From NCBI GenBank assembly GCA_963832725.1, contig CAWHVG010000005.1:1922001-1986000 (forward strand): 64,000 nt of DNA, in the 5' to 3' direction. Position numbers and translations under genes: made by a program. The stretch comes from JAEZBP01 sp963832725 (GTDB taxonomy: Bacteria > Myxococcota_A > Polyangia > Polyangiales > Sandaracinaceae). Positions 1-7,817 of the stretch are shown one piece after another. The notes under the pieces were generated by a model. The model was not told the DNA's origin. It worked only from the letters and a program-made list of their open reading frames with translations, and ran no database searches. Numbering within the stretch: the stretch's first letter is position 1; each line of letters opens with the position of its first letter.

Positions 1-987
1 AAAGTAGAAGAAAATCCCTTCCTCCTCGAGCAGGCGGGCGATGAAGTTGAAGCAGGACTCCTGGTACTGGACCGTGTACTCGCGCGTCTCGTAGCTCTCG
101 GTGAGATCGTTCTGGAGCGAGCGGTGCCGCCCACCGAGCTTCTCGCCGTAGATCTCCTCGACAATCTCCGGGACCGTCTTGTCCTGGTAGATGCGGCTCG
201 TGAAGATCTCGCTCAAGTACCGAGCTGCCGGGACGACGTGCAGCCGTACCTCCACCCCGTGCACGGTCTCGCGCACCTCCGCGTGCCACACCACGCCGTG
301 GTACGAGCGCTGCTGACTCTCCCGCTCGATGGTGAGGTGGCAGTCCTTGTCGAGCAGCTCCGACACCTCGGGCTGCGCGTGCTCGCAGAGCGCGTCGATC
401 ACGCCCATGGACAGGCGGTTGAGCCCCTCCTGGAGCTGGATGGACTCGACGCCCCAGGTCGCATCGATGCCGTCGACCTCGAGATGGAAGGCCACGTCGT
501 CGTTCCGGCCGCCTCCCATGCTCGACTCGCCTGGCCTCGCGCCGCCACCAATGTTCTGGAGGCTCTGCGTGAGGTTCTGGGCTCCACGCGCAACCTGTCC
601 CGCCCCCTCCAGGACTTCGCGCGCCCGCTCGTCGGGAACGATGTAGCGCGCAGCTTCCGTCGCCGACCCCAGCGCGCCGAGCCCCTGTCCGAGATTCCCC
701 GAGCTCGCGACTTCGCTCAGCCCTCGGGCCGCTTCGACGCCCGAAGAGACGCCCTGCGCGACGTTCGAGGCCGTGGTGAGCGCCTCGCGCGCTTTGCCAG
801 CGTCGCCGTCCTCGGGGAGGATGGAGGCGATCCCGCCGGCGACCTTTCCAAGGCCGCCCGCGACGCCGCCAATCGCTTCGCCGGCATCGCCCTCCGCGGC
901 GTGCTCGACGCCCTCAGCCGCGGCGGCGGCTCCGTCCGCTGCGCCTCCGACCGCTCCGCCCTCGTTCCCGTCGTGCTCGTCGCTCAT
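1..987 (-). CDS. vgrG: Type VI secretion spike protein VgrG (TssI), C-terminal part outside window
   Basis: 329 residues are visible; the 3' end lies beyond base 1. Residues from about 160 onward read as the gp27-like hub domain of VgrG, ending with YTVQYQESCFNFIARLLEEE, the conserved Y-x-Q-Y-x-E-S-x-F-x-F-x-x-R-L-x-E-x-E-G segment. VgrG trimers cap the Hcp tube and are fired into target cells. The first ~155 residues are an Ala/Gly-rich extension ahead of that domain, whereas VgrGs usually begin directly with it. ATG at 987 is preceded by GGAGG at good spacing. Divergent from the gene at 1161. Homology is clear; the role of the extension is unknown. Confidence 0.9.
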   Translation of the reverse strand, partial: MSDEHDGNEGGAVGGAADGAAAAAEGVEHAAEGDAGEAIGGVAGGLGKVAGGIASILPEDGDAGKAREALTTASNVAQGVSSGVEAARGLSEVASSGNLGQGLGALGSATEAARYIVPDERAREVLEGAGQVARGAQNLTQSLQNIGGGARPGESSMGGGRNDDVAFHLEVDGIDATWGVESIQLQEGLNRLSMGVIDALCEHAQPEVSELLDKDCHLTIERESQQRSYHGVVWHAEVRETVHGVEVRLHVVPAARYLSEIFTSRIYQDKTVPEIVEEIYGEKLGGRHRSLQNDLTESYETREYTVQYQESCFNFIARLLEEEGIFFYF

Positions 988-1160
988 CCAGACGCCTCCA
1001 GCACGCAGCTCCGGCTACGCCCCACCCTCGCCCCCTTGTCGTCCGCTCGAATCAACAGTTGCTTCGAATCGAGCGGGCGGCGGAGAATCACATCCCGACC
1101 ACAATCACGGCAACCACCAACTTGCTCGAGCCGATGAGACGCGGTGGATACGAGTAGGAA

Positions 1161-1856
1161 ATGTCTTACGTACTCCTGACAGCAGATGAGAACTACGGCG
1201 GACCTGCCCGCCGCGGCCGCCGGCGGCACGGGGACGAACGCGGGCTGCTGCGGGAGAACAACCGCTGGGCCGAGCAAGTCGACCGGTCCGACGGCGAGGA
1301 GCACGGGGGCGACTGGGATCGCGTCATGATCACGTTCCCTTCCAGCTTCCGCAGCCAGGCTGAGCTCCTGGCGCGGACCCTCGACGGGTACCGCGTCGCC
1401 TGCACGCGAGCCGGCCGTGATGGGGTCGTGGGCGTCCTCGTCGGACACGGCAGCGGCGGGGTGACCAGCAGCGGTGCGCAGACGACGCCGTTCGTCGACT
1501 TCGCACCGCGCCGCCTGCTGAGGGTGACCGAGCAGTTCCTGCAGGAGTACGGCCAGGCCATGCGCTACGGCGAGAACGTGACCGACGAGTTCGTCGCATT
1601 GCGCGAGATCGAGCGTGCAATCCGGGAGTCCGAGCTCGGACGGGTCGATTTCCTGACCTGCTCCGTTGGCGCACTGGGCGGAACAAGGCTGCTGCGTGCG
1701 CTGAAGCATCGATTGCACACACGGGTGCGGGGCTTGACCGGCTACCTCGAGAGCACCATCGGCGACGACGGGCGGGTCGAGATGCGGGTCCTGCAAGACC
1801 CACACGAATCCGAACGCGCTCCGCCACCCTGCCTTCGTGGAGCGCCCCCCGGGTGA
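1161..1856 (+). CDS. Unknown protein with a possible clan-CD (caspase-fold) His-Gly/Cys pair
   Basis: 231 residues, not assigned with certainty. A hydrophobic strand ends in LVGHGSGG (His96-Gly97) and a second one ends in VDFLTCSVG (Cys167), followed by a Gly-rich helix start and a strand. This is the order of the HG and C motifs in clan CD peptidases and DUF4347-type proteins. No signal peptide is seen. It is divergent from vgrG with 173 bp between starts, so it may share control or act with the T6SS; that is inference from position only. ATG at 1161 follows AGGAA. The C-terminal ~20 residues are Pro/Arg-rich and may not be conserved. Confidence 0.6.
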   Translation: MSYVLLTADENYGGPARRGRRRHGDERGLLRENNRWAEQVDRSDGEEHGGDWDRVMITFPSSFRSQAELLARTLDGYRVACTRAGRDGVVGVLVGHGSGGVTSSGAQTTPFVDFAPRRLLRVTEQFLQEYGQAMRYGENVTDEFVALREIERAIRESELGRVDFLTCSVGALGGTRLLRALKHRLHTRVRGLTGYLESTIGDDGRVEMRVLQDPHESERAPPPCLRGAPPG

Positions 1857-1871
1857 CGGGTCCTGGAGGGA

Positions 1872-3024
1872 GTGGCCCGGCTCGTGAGCCCGCGCCGCAC
1901 GCTCTCCGCGACGCTGCACCTCTCGATGCTCGCTGCGCTCATCACGAGCGCGTGCGGTCCTGCACCCGGCGGCCACACCGTGGGCCCGAAGCTCGCCAGC
2001 AGTGGGATGGAGCTCTGCGCCATCCGCTCCGGCGTCGTTCGGTGCTGGGGGGCGTATGTGGTCGGCCTCGACGGCGCGTTGCAGTACGACATCCGAGGGG
2101 AGACGCGCATCGACCTCCCCGAGCGCGCGGTCGAGGTCGCCGTCGGCGCGATGCACGACTGCGCACGTACTACTGGCGGCCGCGTGTTCTGCTGGGGCGG
2201 AAACGCCTACGGACAGCTCGGCCAGGCGCCCGCGCCGACCGTGACGCAGGTGCCCGTGGAGCTGCCCTTGCCGAGGCCCGCGCAGGCCGTCGCGGTCGGG
2301 TTCGAGACCTCACTCGTCCTCCTCGATGATGGCCGGGTCATCGTCTTCGGCAACTGCGAGGACCGCCGTTGCTCGCCCCGCTTCTTGGAAGTCGATGGTC
2401 GGCCGCTGACAGGCGTGCGCCACGTCACCTGGAGCTCGGCGGTGACCGCGGACGGTTCGCTCTATCGATGGGGGCTGTCTGAGAGTGGGCAGATCACGCC
2501 GCCAGCTGCCCAGCCGACGGCACCGCGACGACTCCCTGCCACCGACCCGCGTGCAGGGCCTCTCGCACGTCGTCGAGGCCGGCGTGCTCGGAGGCGCCAC
2601 CTGCGCGCTGCTCGACGACGGACGCGTCCAGTGCTGGGGCCAGAATGGCCTGGGACAGCTCGGTGTGCCCGAGCGACCATGGACGGAAGACGAAGATCTG
2701 CACGAGCGTCGGACCGACCCCGCATACGTGCACCTCGACCCGCAGACGCCCGTGGACCTCGGGCTCGCCGACCACCTCTGGTGCAACCGCGCGATCTGCT
2801 GCGCGCGTGAACGCGAAGGAGACCTTCGCTGCTGGGGCCTGAGCGAAGGGCGACTCCGCGTGGACGGCCCCGCACTCCAGACCCCGATGGTCATGCCCTT
2901 CGGCCGCGTTCGCGACGTGGCCATCGGCGACGAGTACCTTTGCGCCACCAGGCATGATGCAGACGGGAGCCTGGTCTGCACGGGTCATCCCCCGAGCCAG
3001 GAGCCCGACGCACCCGATGAGTAG
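1872..3024 (+). CDS. RCC1-repeat lipoprotein (frameshifted)
   Basis: N-terminal signal with lipobox LITSAC, then repeats of the type C-A-(I/R)-x8-(V/R)-x-CWG-x-N-x-YGQLG, as in RCC1/alpha-tubulin-suppressor-like beta propellers of myxobacterial surface lipoproteins. The first frame holds the blades to about 2510; the reading then continues one frame over with CALLDDGRVQCWGQNG and further blades to the stop at 3024. One indel near 2500-2540 therefore separates two halves of one ~385-residue protein. GGAGG lies only 2 nt before GTG 1872; an in-frame GTG at 1884 is an alternative start. Probably outer-membrane or surface located; partner unknown. Confidence 0.75.
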
Positions 3025-3322
3025 TGAACGCGAGCGTCAGAGGTTCGAGGCAGCAGCGTTCGGCTCCCGAGCCGCGTCAGCGCAGCACCTGCTCGAAACA
3101 CGGGGCCAGATCATGAGGGCGTCGCTCGAACGTTGACCGGTGTCCCTGGCGACGAGCTGGCCGAGAGCGTCGGCAGGAGCACCGTGGCCGACCGGCGCGT
3201 CCGCACGCGACGGGTGTCTGTGCGCGACCGCGGTATGCGACGACCCGCGAGGTGGCACGCCCGGCGAGTACGCCGTGGTAGCGAGTCATGCGAAAGCGCG
3301 GCGGCGGGATGGGCGCGCAGGC
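3025..3322. other. Non-coding stretch between the RCC1 lipoprotein and a MYXO-CTERM remnant
   Basis: Short overlapping open frames exist on both strands, but they are Arg/Ala-rich with no start signal or recognisable domain. I see no gene here. Confidence 0.5.
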
Positions 3323-3505
3323 TCAGCGGCGGCGGCGCCGCGCGAGCACCAGCCCGACCGAGGCGACGAGCGCGAGCGGAGGCAGGGCTGCGCGGCTCGG
3401 GCCCGGCACTGCGCAGCCGCAGCCGCCCCTCGGCGGGCGCGGGGCCGGCGTCGGCGGCCATTGCGGCGTCGCCGCGGGTGCTCGCGTCATCCGCCCCGCC
3501 GGCAT
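3323..3505 (-). pseudogene. Orphan MYXO-CTERM sorting tail (gene remnant)
   Basis: The frame encodes a Pro-rich linker, GGCGCAVPG, a hydrophobic stretch (LPPLALVASVGLVLA) and a run of five Arg. This is the tripartite MYXO-CTERM anchor (Cys motif, TM helix, Arg cluster) used by surface proteins of myxobacteria. Nothing resembling the body of such a protein lies upstream; the neighbouring gene at 3555 is in another frame. I take it as the 3' end of a surface-protein gene whose front was deleted. A lost frame through an indel is the alternative. Confidence 0.6.
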
Positions 3506-3554
3506 CCGAAGTGTGCCGGCTACGACGCCTTCGTCGCCAAATCTCGCTGCCGGG

Positions 3555-4523
3555 TCATGATGCCCCGAGCGCCGCCTGAATCGCGTACCGCGCCGTCGTC
3601 CGACCGAAGCGCTGCTGGAGCTGTTCGAGCAAGGCCACGCGCTCGGGTATCTGCAACACCCCCAGAGCCCACGCGATGCCGCCGACCATGCGGTCATGTC
3701 TCGGTGTCCATCCTCTTGCGCGCTTCCACGGTCGGGACGCCAGCCTGAGCAGCGCAGAGCGCGGCGGGTCGGGACGAGGAATGCGGCCCCAGATCAACGC
3801 ACGGACAGCGTCGGCGCCCGCGGCGCTGAGAACCCACTCGTCGAGGCTCGCGACCTCGTCCAGCCAACCGTGGGCGCGCACGTCGAAATCGTCCACCTTG
3901 TCCGCGAGCTTCTCCAGCTTGGCGGCGTGCGTCGGCTTCGGCTCGGCCCGGTCCACTTCCATGCCGGCGAGGAGAAGGTCTCGCCAGCGCCTGGCAGCGG
4001 TCTCCGACATCGCGCGCAGATCGCGCCGCAGGACGTCGCCGGCCCAGCAGGAAGGATCGAGCGGCGTGAAGGTCTCGAAGAAGAGCGCGCGGTCGATGGC
4101 GACTGCCGCGTTCTTGTCGGACCTGTGCACGTTCATCGACGACTGCATTTCTCGGAGGGCGTCGTGGAGCGCGCGGGAGATGCCCACGCTGTTGATCACC
4201 CGCCGTGCCTCGGTCCAGGCCAGGCGCCAGGGGTAGCCGCACAGGTGACCCCCCGTCCCGCCGATGGCGCGGGCGAGTTCGGCGACCTCGTGCTCGCTCA
4301 TGGGTCGGCTGGCATTCAAGAGGGCTTCGAACGCATCTTGCGCAGCGAAGCGTCTTCGGCCTCGGTACTGCCCGGCCAGATGCTCACCAATCAGCTCGAT
4401 GGCCAGCTCGACCCGCGCGTCGCGAGGAACTCGGGCGACATCGTCACTCGGTTGGGCGTGACTCCCGAGCGATGCGCAAGACTCGATGTACGCTTCGATC
4501 GGTTCGCGGACTGAGGGCTGCAC
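3555..4523 (-). CDS. Hypothetical soluble protein, ~322 residues
   Basis: A long frame with balanced composition, helix-rich, with no signal peptide or TM segment. Trp-rich patches occur (GYPWRLAWTEARRVINS, GMEVDRAEPKP). The C-terminal part includes RHDRMVGGIAWALGVLQIP followed by LLEQLQQRFGRTTARYAIQAALG, like a HEAT-type or armadillo-type repeat end. I do not recognise the family. GTG at 4523 is used as start; an ATG at 4592 in frame would add 23 low-complexity Arg/Trp residues. Convergent with the recA fragment region. Confidence 0.65.
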   Translation of the reverse strand: MQPSVREPIEAYIESCASLGSHAQPSDDVARVPRDARVELAIELIGEHLAGQYRGRRRFAAQDAFEALLNASRPMSEHEVAELARAIGGTGGHLCGYPWRLAWTEARRVINSVGISRALHDALREMQSSMNVHRSDKNAAVAIDRALFFETFTPLDPSCWAGDVLRRDLRAMSETAARRWRDLLLAGMEVDRAEPKPTHAAKLEKLADKVDDFDVRAHGWLDEVASLDEWVLSAAGADAVRALIWGRIPRPDPPRSALLRLASRPWKRARGWTPRHDRMVGGIAWALGVLQIPERVALLEQLQQRFGRTTARYAIQAALGAS

Positions 4524-4686
4524 ACGCCGAGATTGCCACCGAGATCGGCCCCAGGTCCATGTGCCGGGTCTGCCGGGGCGCTTGATGCGCACCAGGATCG
4601 GCGTGCTGAGGAGCAGGCTGCGTCGCCGGGCTGCACCGGCGGACCTGCACCGCCCGCCGCCTCATCCACACACCATCGGAGGAACC

Positions 4687-4794
4687 GTGCTCTCGAACAA
4701 GAACGAGGCGGCGCACGATGCCGTCAGCACCCTGGACAAGAGGTACGGCAAGGGGACCGTGATGGCTTTCGGCGAGGAGCCCGAGCGCGTCCGA
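4687..4794 (+). pseudogene. recA: 5' fragment of a recA gene
   Basis: From GTG 4687, preceded by CGGAGGAACC, the frame reads LSNKNEAAHDAVSTLDKRYGKGTVMAFGEEPERVR. STLDKRYGKGTVM followed by an acidic G-x-E matches the extreme N-terminus of bacterial RecA (S-x-I-E-K-x-F-G-K-G-S-I-M-R-L-G). About 36 codons are kept, then similarity stops where RecA should continue to the core and Walker A loop. The start signal survives, so a short peptide could still be made. It is probably a duplication or insertion remnant; the working recA should be elsewhere. Confidence 0.75.
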
Positions 4795-4911
4795 AATGGA
4801 GCGCGTCCAAGTGCGGTAAGCTCACACCGCTGCCCCGGCACCGGCCGTCACCGGATCCGTGGCCGCGCCCGAGCTCGCATCAGAACCCGGATGGCGATGG
4901 GCTCGAGTGCC

Positions 4912-5211
4912 CTACTTCCGCAACGAGCCGGTTCCAAGGTCGGTCGGGTCCTCCCACTCGGCATCGAACGCGTCGCGGATCTCGTGCATCACGACAGCCG
5001 GATCTCGTCCGGCACCTTCCGCGTATGCCCGCGCAACGTGCCTGGCGAAGTCGACCAGCGCGATTCCCCAGGTGCCGGCTTCCTCGAAGTAGTCCCACCG
5101 GATCACCGAATGTTGTTGGCCGTCCGCTGCCCACATCCGGACAAGCTCGACGGCCCATTCAGCAGCATCGACGACAGGAGGAGGATCGAGCGGGTCGGGT
5201 TCGCGCTTCAT
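4912..5211 (-). CDS. DUF5076 family protein
   Basis: 99 residues. The core WGIALVDFARHVARAYAEG followed by IRDAFDAEWEDPTD is the DUF5076 signature (WGxxLxDxARHxAxAY ... I-x-x-x-F-x-x-E-W-x-x-PTD). An N-terminal half with A-x-E-x-x-R-M-W-x-x-D-G-Q-x-x-S is also typical. The family is small, soluble and of unknown function, mostly in Proteobacteria. ATG at 5211; it sits next to decayed sequence, so transfer is possible. Confidence 0.8.
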   Translation of the reverse strand: MKREPDPLDPPPVVDAAEWAVELVRMWAADGQQHSVIRWDYFEEAGTWGIALVDFARHVARAYAEGAGRDPAVVMHEIRDAFDAEWEDPTDLGTGSLRK

Positions 5212-5652
5212 CCGGGCAGCGTAACCGCACCGCGCCTTGCGGTCCGGACTATCTCTGCCACCACGAGATACGGAGGCATCTCCAGCATTTCGTCACCGAC
5301 ATTCGCTTCCAGTGGTCGGCGCGGTTGGCGGTATCCAACATGGACACTCACCCAACGCCTTCCCGCCTCCCCTGGCTGCCACGGAGAGCGGATACCCGCC
5401 GAACGCCCCGAAGAGCGAGACGCCGACCGCTTTGAGAGCACCGAGGAGGGCCAGGCTCTCCCAGCACGCTCAGGGGCCATGTACGCCATCATCTCGAGGT
5501 CCTTGCCCGGCTCGGTCAGCTTCTTGGCCGAGTTCTGCAGCGCATACGCGAGCCGAAGTCGAGCAGGCGGACCATCTCGCCGTCCGGGCCAAGGCTGGGT
5601 CACGAAGGATGTTCGCCCGCTTCCCCGCTCACACCGAAACCAAGAAACGGCG
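5212..5652. other. Poorly coding stretch; weak minus-strand frame
   Basis: A minus-strand frame (5208-5603, 131 codons) contains LAYALQNSAKKLTEPGKDLE, which looks protein-like, but the rest is Arg/Ser-rich and has no start signal. It may be a gene remnant. I cannot name it. Confidence 0.3.
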
Positions 5653-6255
5653 ATGCGCTACCGCGCAACCTGCTTTCGACGCGGGGAGGAGACGGAGTGC
5701 ACCGTGCCCCCCGAGTCCGCCGGCAGCGCCTACAACTCGGCTTCGGGCGCGATCGGGACGGCGTGCGACATCAGAGAGGGCCGAGTTCGATGCTGGCCGT
5801 CCGAGGCGTTCGTGCCCGAGGCGGCGCGACGCACCCTCGAGGGTCCCGCCGGGGTCGTCGAGCTCGTCGCGGCAATCCCACGCTGGTTCGCGGTGCGAAC
5901 GCGGGATGGGCAAATCTGGACCTTTCATGCCGCCGAGCGTGATGTGGTGGACGCCCTCGCGCACGAGCCAATCGACGACGCGATCGATCTGGCTGCGTCA
6001 TGGGACGAGCTGTGCGTCCTGCGCCGAGACGGCTCCGTGCGCTGCTGGGGCGGGCGGGGAATGGACGCCACCGCTCACCCGAGCGAGCCAATCCAGGGCG
6101 TGCCGCCGCTCGCATCGATCGCGGCAGGCTCCCATCACTTCTGCGGGCTCACACAGTCCGGCGAAGCGTGGTGCTGGGGCCGGTGGGATGGCTATGGAGC
6201 CACCCCTCCGACCATGCGCATCGAGCCTTTCGACGTACCGCTCGATGCTCACTGA
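5653..6255 (+). CDS. RCC1-repeat protein, N-terminally truncated
   Basis: 200 residues with three or four RCC1-like blades: repeated C-x8-G-x-V-R-CW(G/P), e.g. ELCVLRRDGSVRCWGG, and HFCGLTQSGEAWCWG. This is the same domain type as the lipoproteins at 1872 and 26290. Unlike them it has no signal peptide or lipobox: the first residues (MRYRATCFRRGEE) already look like the middle of a blade. I take ATG 5653 as an internal start and the gene as a probable 5'-truncated relic that may or may not be expressed. Confidence 0.55.
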   Translation: MRYRATCFRRGEETECTVPPESAGSAYNSASGAIGTACDIREGRVRCWPSEAFVPEAARRTLEGPAGVVELVAAIPRWFAVRTRDGQIWTFHAAERDVVDALAHEPIDDAIDLAASWDELCVLRRDGSVRCWGGRGMDATAHPSEPIQGVPPLASIAAGSHHFCGLTQSGEAWCWGRWDGYGATPPTMRIEPFDVPLDAH

Positions 6256-6303
6256 TCGCCGAGCTCGCGGCGACCAGCAAGGAGCACACGCAACGCGGAG
6301 AGG

Positions 6304-6882
6304 TCAGCCCGCGACCTGGACCGACAGCCCTCGCCGGTCCGCCTCAGCCATGCCGTGCCGGAGCACGCCGAGATTGTAGATCACACGCTCGAAGTCGCGG
6401 TCCACGCCCTCGCGACCGCACTCGAGCTCTTCCTCCGTCAGCGCGAACTCTTCGATCAGCAAGTCGGCGAGGGCACGCATGCGCGGAAGTGACCCCACCG
6501 TGAGAGTCCCCATCGCCAGTGGCTGCTCGAGGTCCAGCGGCACAAGGATCAAGTCGGGGCGAACGATGAGCTCGGCGGTCGCACGGTCGCCGTGCGCAGC
6601 GAGGCGCACCGCGAGCGCATCGAGGCCGGCCGCGTCGAGCGTGTCGACGAGCTGGTGGAGGCCGACCTCCTCGGGCTCTTCACCCGGGCGGCCCCGGCTG
6701 AGGTCGAGCGCGCAGAGCTGCGCGCGGACGTAGGACGCTGCGCGCCGGACCTCCGCCCAGCTCGGCGCCTCGTCCGCGTCACCCGCGCGGTTGGACGATT
6801 GGTTCACGAGCGCGCGGAGCACCGGTCCCGAGTAGGCCCCGAGCAGCGCCTCGAGCGAGCCGACGAGCACCTGGACGGACAT
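6304..6882 (-). CDS. Hypothetical protein, 192 residues
   Basis: Soluble, acidic, helix-rich; a Leu-rich central part (LHQLVDTLDAAGLDALAVRLAAHGD) precedes RPDLILVPLDLEQPLAMGTLTVGSLP. No family recognised. ATG 6882 was chosen because the upstream in-frame extension to 6990 is low-complexity and overlaps the divergent gene's start region. Diverges from the gene at 7022; the ~140 bp between starts carries the promoter candidates of both. Confidence 0.6.
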   Translation of the reverse strand: MSVQVLVGSLEALLGAYSGPVLRALVNQSSNRAGDADEAPSWAEVRRAASYVRAQLCALDLSRGRPGEEPEEVGLHQLVDTLDAAGLDALAVRLAAHGDRATAELIVRPDLILVPLDLEQPLAMGTLTVGSLPRMRALADLLIEEFALTEEELECGREGVDRDFERVIYNLGVLRHGMAEADRRGLSVQVAG

Positions 6883-7009
6883 GCGAGCAGAGTGCTCGCA
6901 ACGACATCGGCCAGCAACACGCACCGGTCTCGATCGAACCCACTCTCGTGAGATCGACGCGCCTGCGGCTGGTGCGCAGGATGAGCCCATGCTGCGCAGC
7001 CAGGCGGGC

Positions 7010-7015
7010 TACCCT
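7010..7015 (+). promoter_or_regulatory. -10 hexamer (TACCCT) placed for a leaderless mRNA
   Basis: TACCCT ends 6 nt before ATG 7022, which puts the transcription start at or next to the A of the start codon. No Shine-Dalgarno lies upstream. Confidence 0.45.
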
Positions 7016-7021
7016 GCGCCC

Positions 7022-7693
7022 ATGTGGCTTGTCCGCGAGTTGGGGCGCCGGCAATCGCCGGAGCTCAACGCCTTCCAAGAGCTGGTCGCCGACGGCGAGG
7101 TGCTCTCGAACGCGGTGAATCACGTCGATTGGTCCGAGTCCGAGGTGCTGCTCAACCGCTGCACGTATTGTGGCGGCGACGACGCCGACGGTTGGGTCGC
7201 GCCGCGGCGGAGCGGTGACCTGGTCGTTCTCCAGCCGAAGTTCGAGGACCCCGCCTCGCTGTTCGCGCCGCCCGCGCCGTTTGCTCGAGCGGGCATCGCT
7301 GTGGTGCCACACGCAACGCTTCGCGCGGCCGTGAAGAGGTTGCCGCCTCTCGACGAGCTCCCACCCTGGACCATGGACGACGCAGTCCGCGCGCTCCAGT
7401 TCGAGAGCATCCCGCTGCTCGGGAGCTTCCCGGACGAGCCCCACATCGCAACGGACGCGGTCGTCGCATGCTCGAAGGAGATACTCGAGGAGGGTCTCGC
7501 GGCGCTTCGCACCTGCCTCGAACGGTTCTCGCACCGCGGCGAGTCCGTCCTGCTCGAGCCGCTGCCGGAAGGAGAGGATCCGGTGTGGTTCTATGTCGAA
7601 GGCCTCGAGCCGCTGGACTGGTTCCCGATCGCCGAGGTCGACGGCACTCCAGTGCCGCATTTCGCGCCTGGCCTCGTCGCCCTGCCCAGATAG
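7022..7693 (+). CDS. Hypothetical protein with an N-terminal CxxC
   Basis: 223 residues, soluble. LLNRCTYCGGDDADGW near residue 45 could bind a metal. The rest alternates acidic and hydrophobic segments and ends with a Trp/Phe-rich part (VWFYVEGLEPLDWFPIAEVDG). No family recognised; it resembles the small lineage-specific proteins further on (13166, 13587). ATG 7022 is preferred over ATG 6989 because of the TACCCT hexamer 6 nt upstream. Confidence 0.65.
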   Translation: MWLVRELGRRQSPELNAFQELVADGEVLSNAVNHVDWSESEVLLNRCTYCGGDDADGWVAPRRSGDLVVLQPKFEDPASLFAPPAPFARAGIAVVPHATLRAAVKRLPPLDELPPWTMDDAVRALQFESIPLLGSFPDEPHIATDAVVACSKEILEEGLAALRTCLERFSHRGESVLLEPLPEGEDPVWFYVEGLEPLDWFPIAEVDGTPVPHFAPGLVALPR

Positions 7694-7817
7694 GACAGCC
7701 CCATGAGACCACCGGATGGCGGTCGGCGCGGGAAGCCCAGGCGTCGACGAGGACGCGATCGAGGCCTGACTGGCGCGATGCTGGCCGGATCGTCGGGCAA
7801 CCCGCGTAGACGCAGGA

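Noticed and set aside
124..1137. 337-codon plus-strand frame
   Set aside because: It is antisense to the clear VgrG coding sequence and has no domain of its own.
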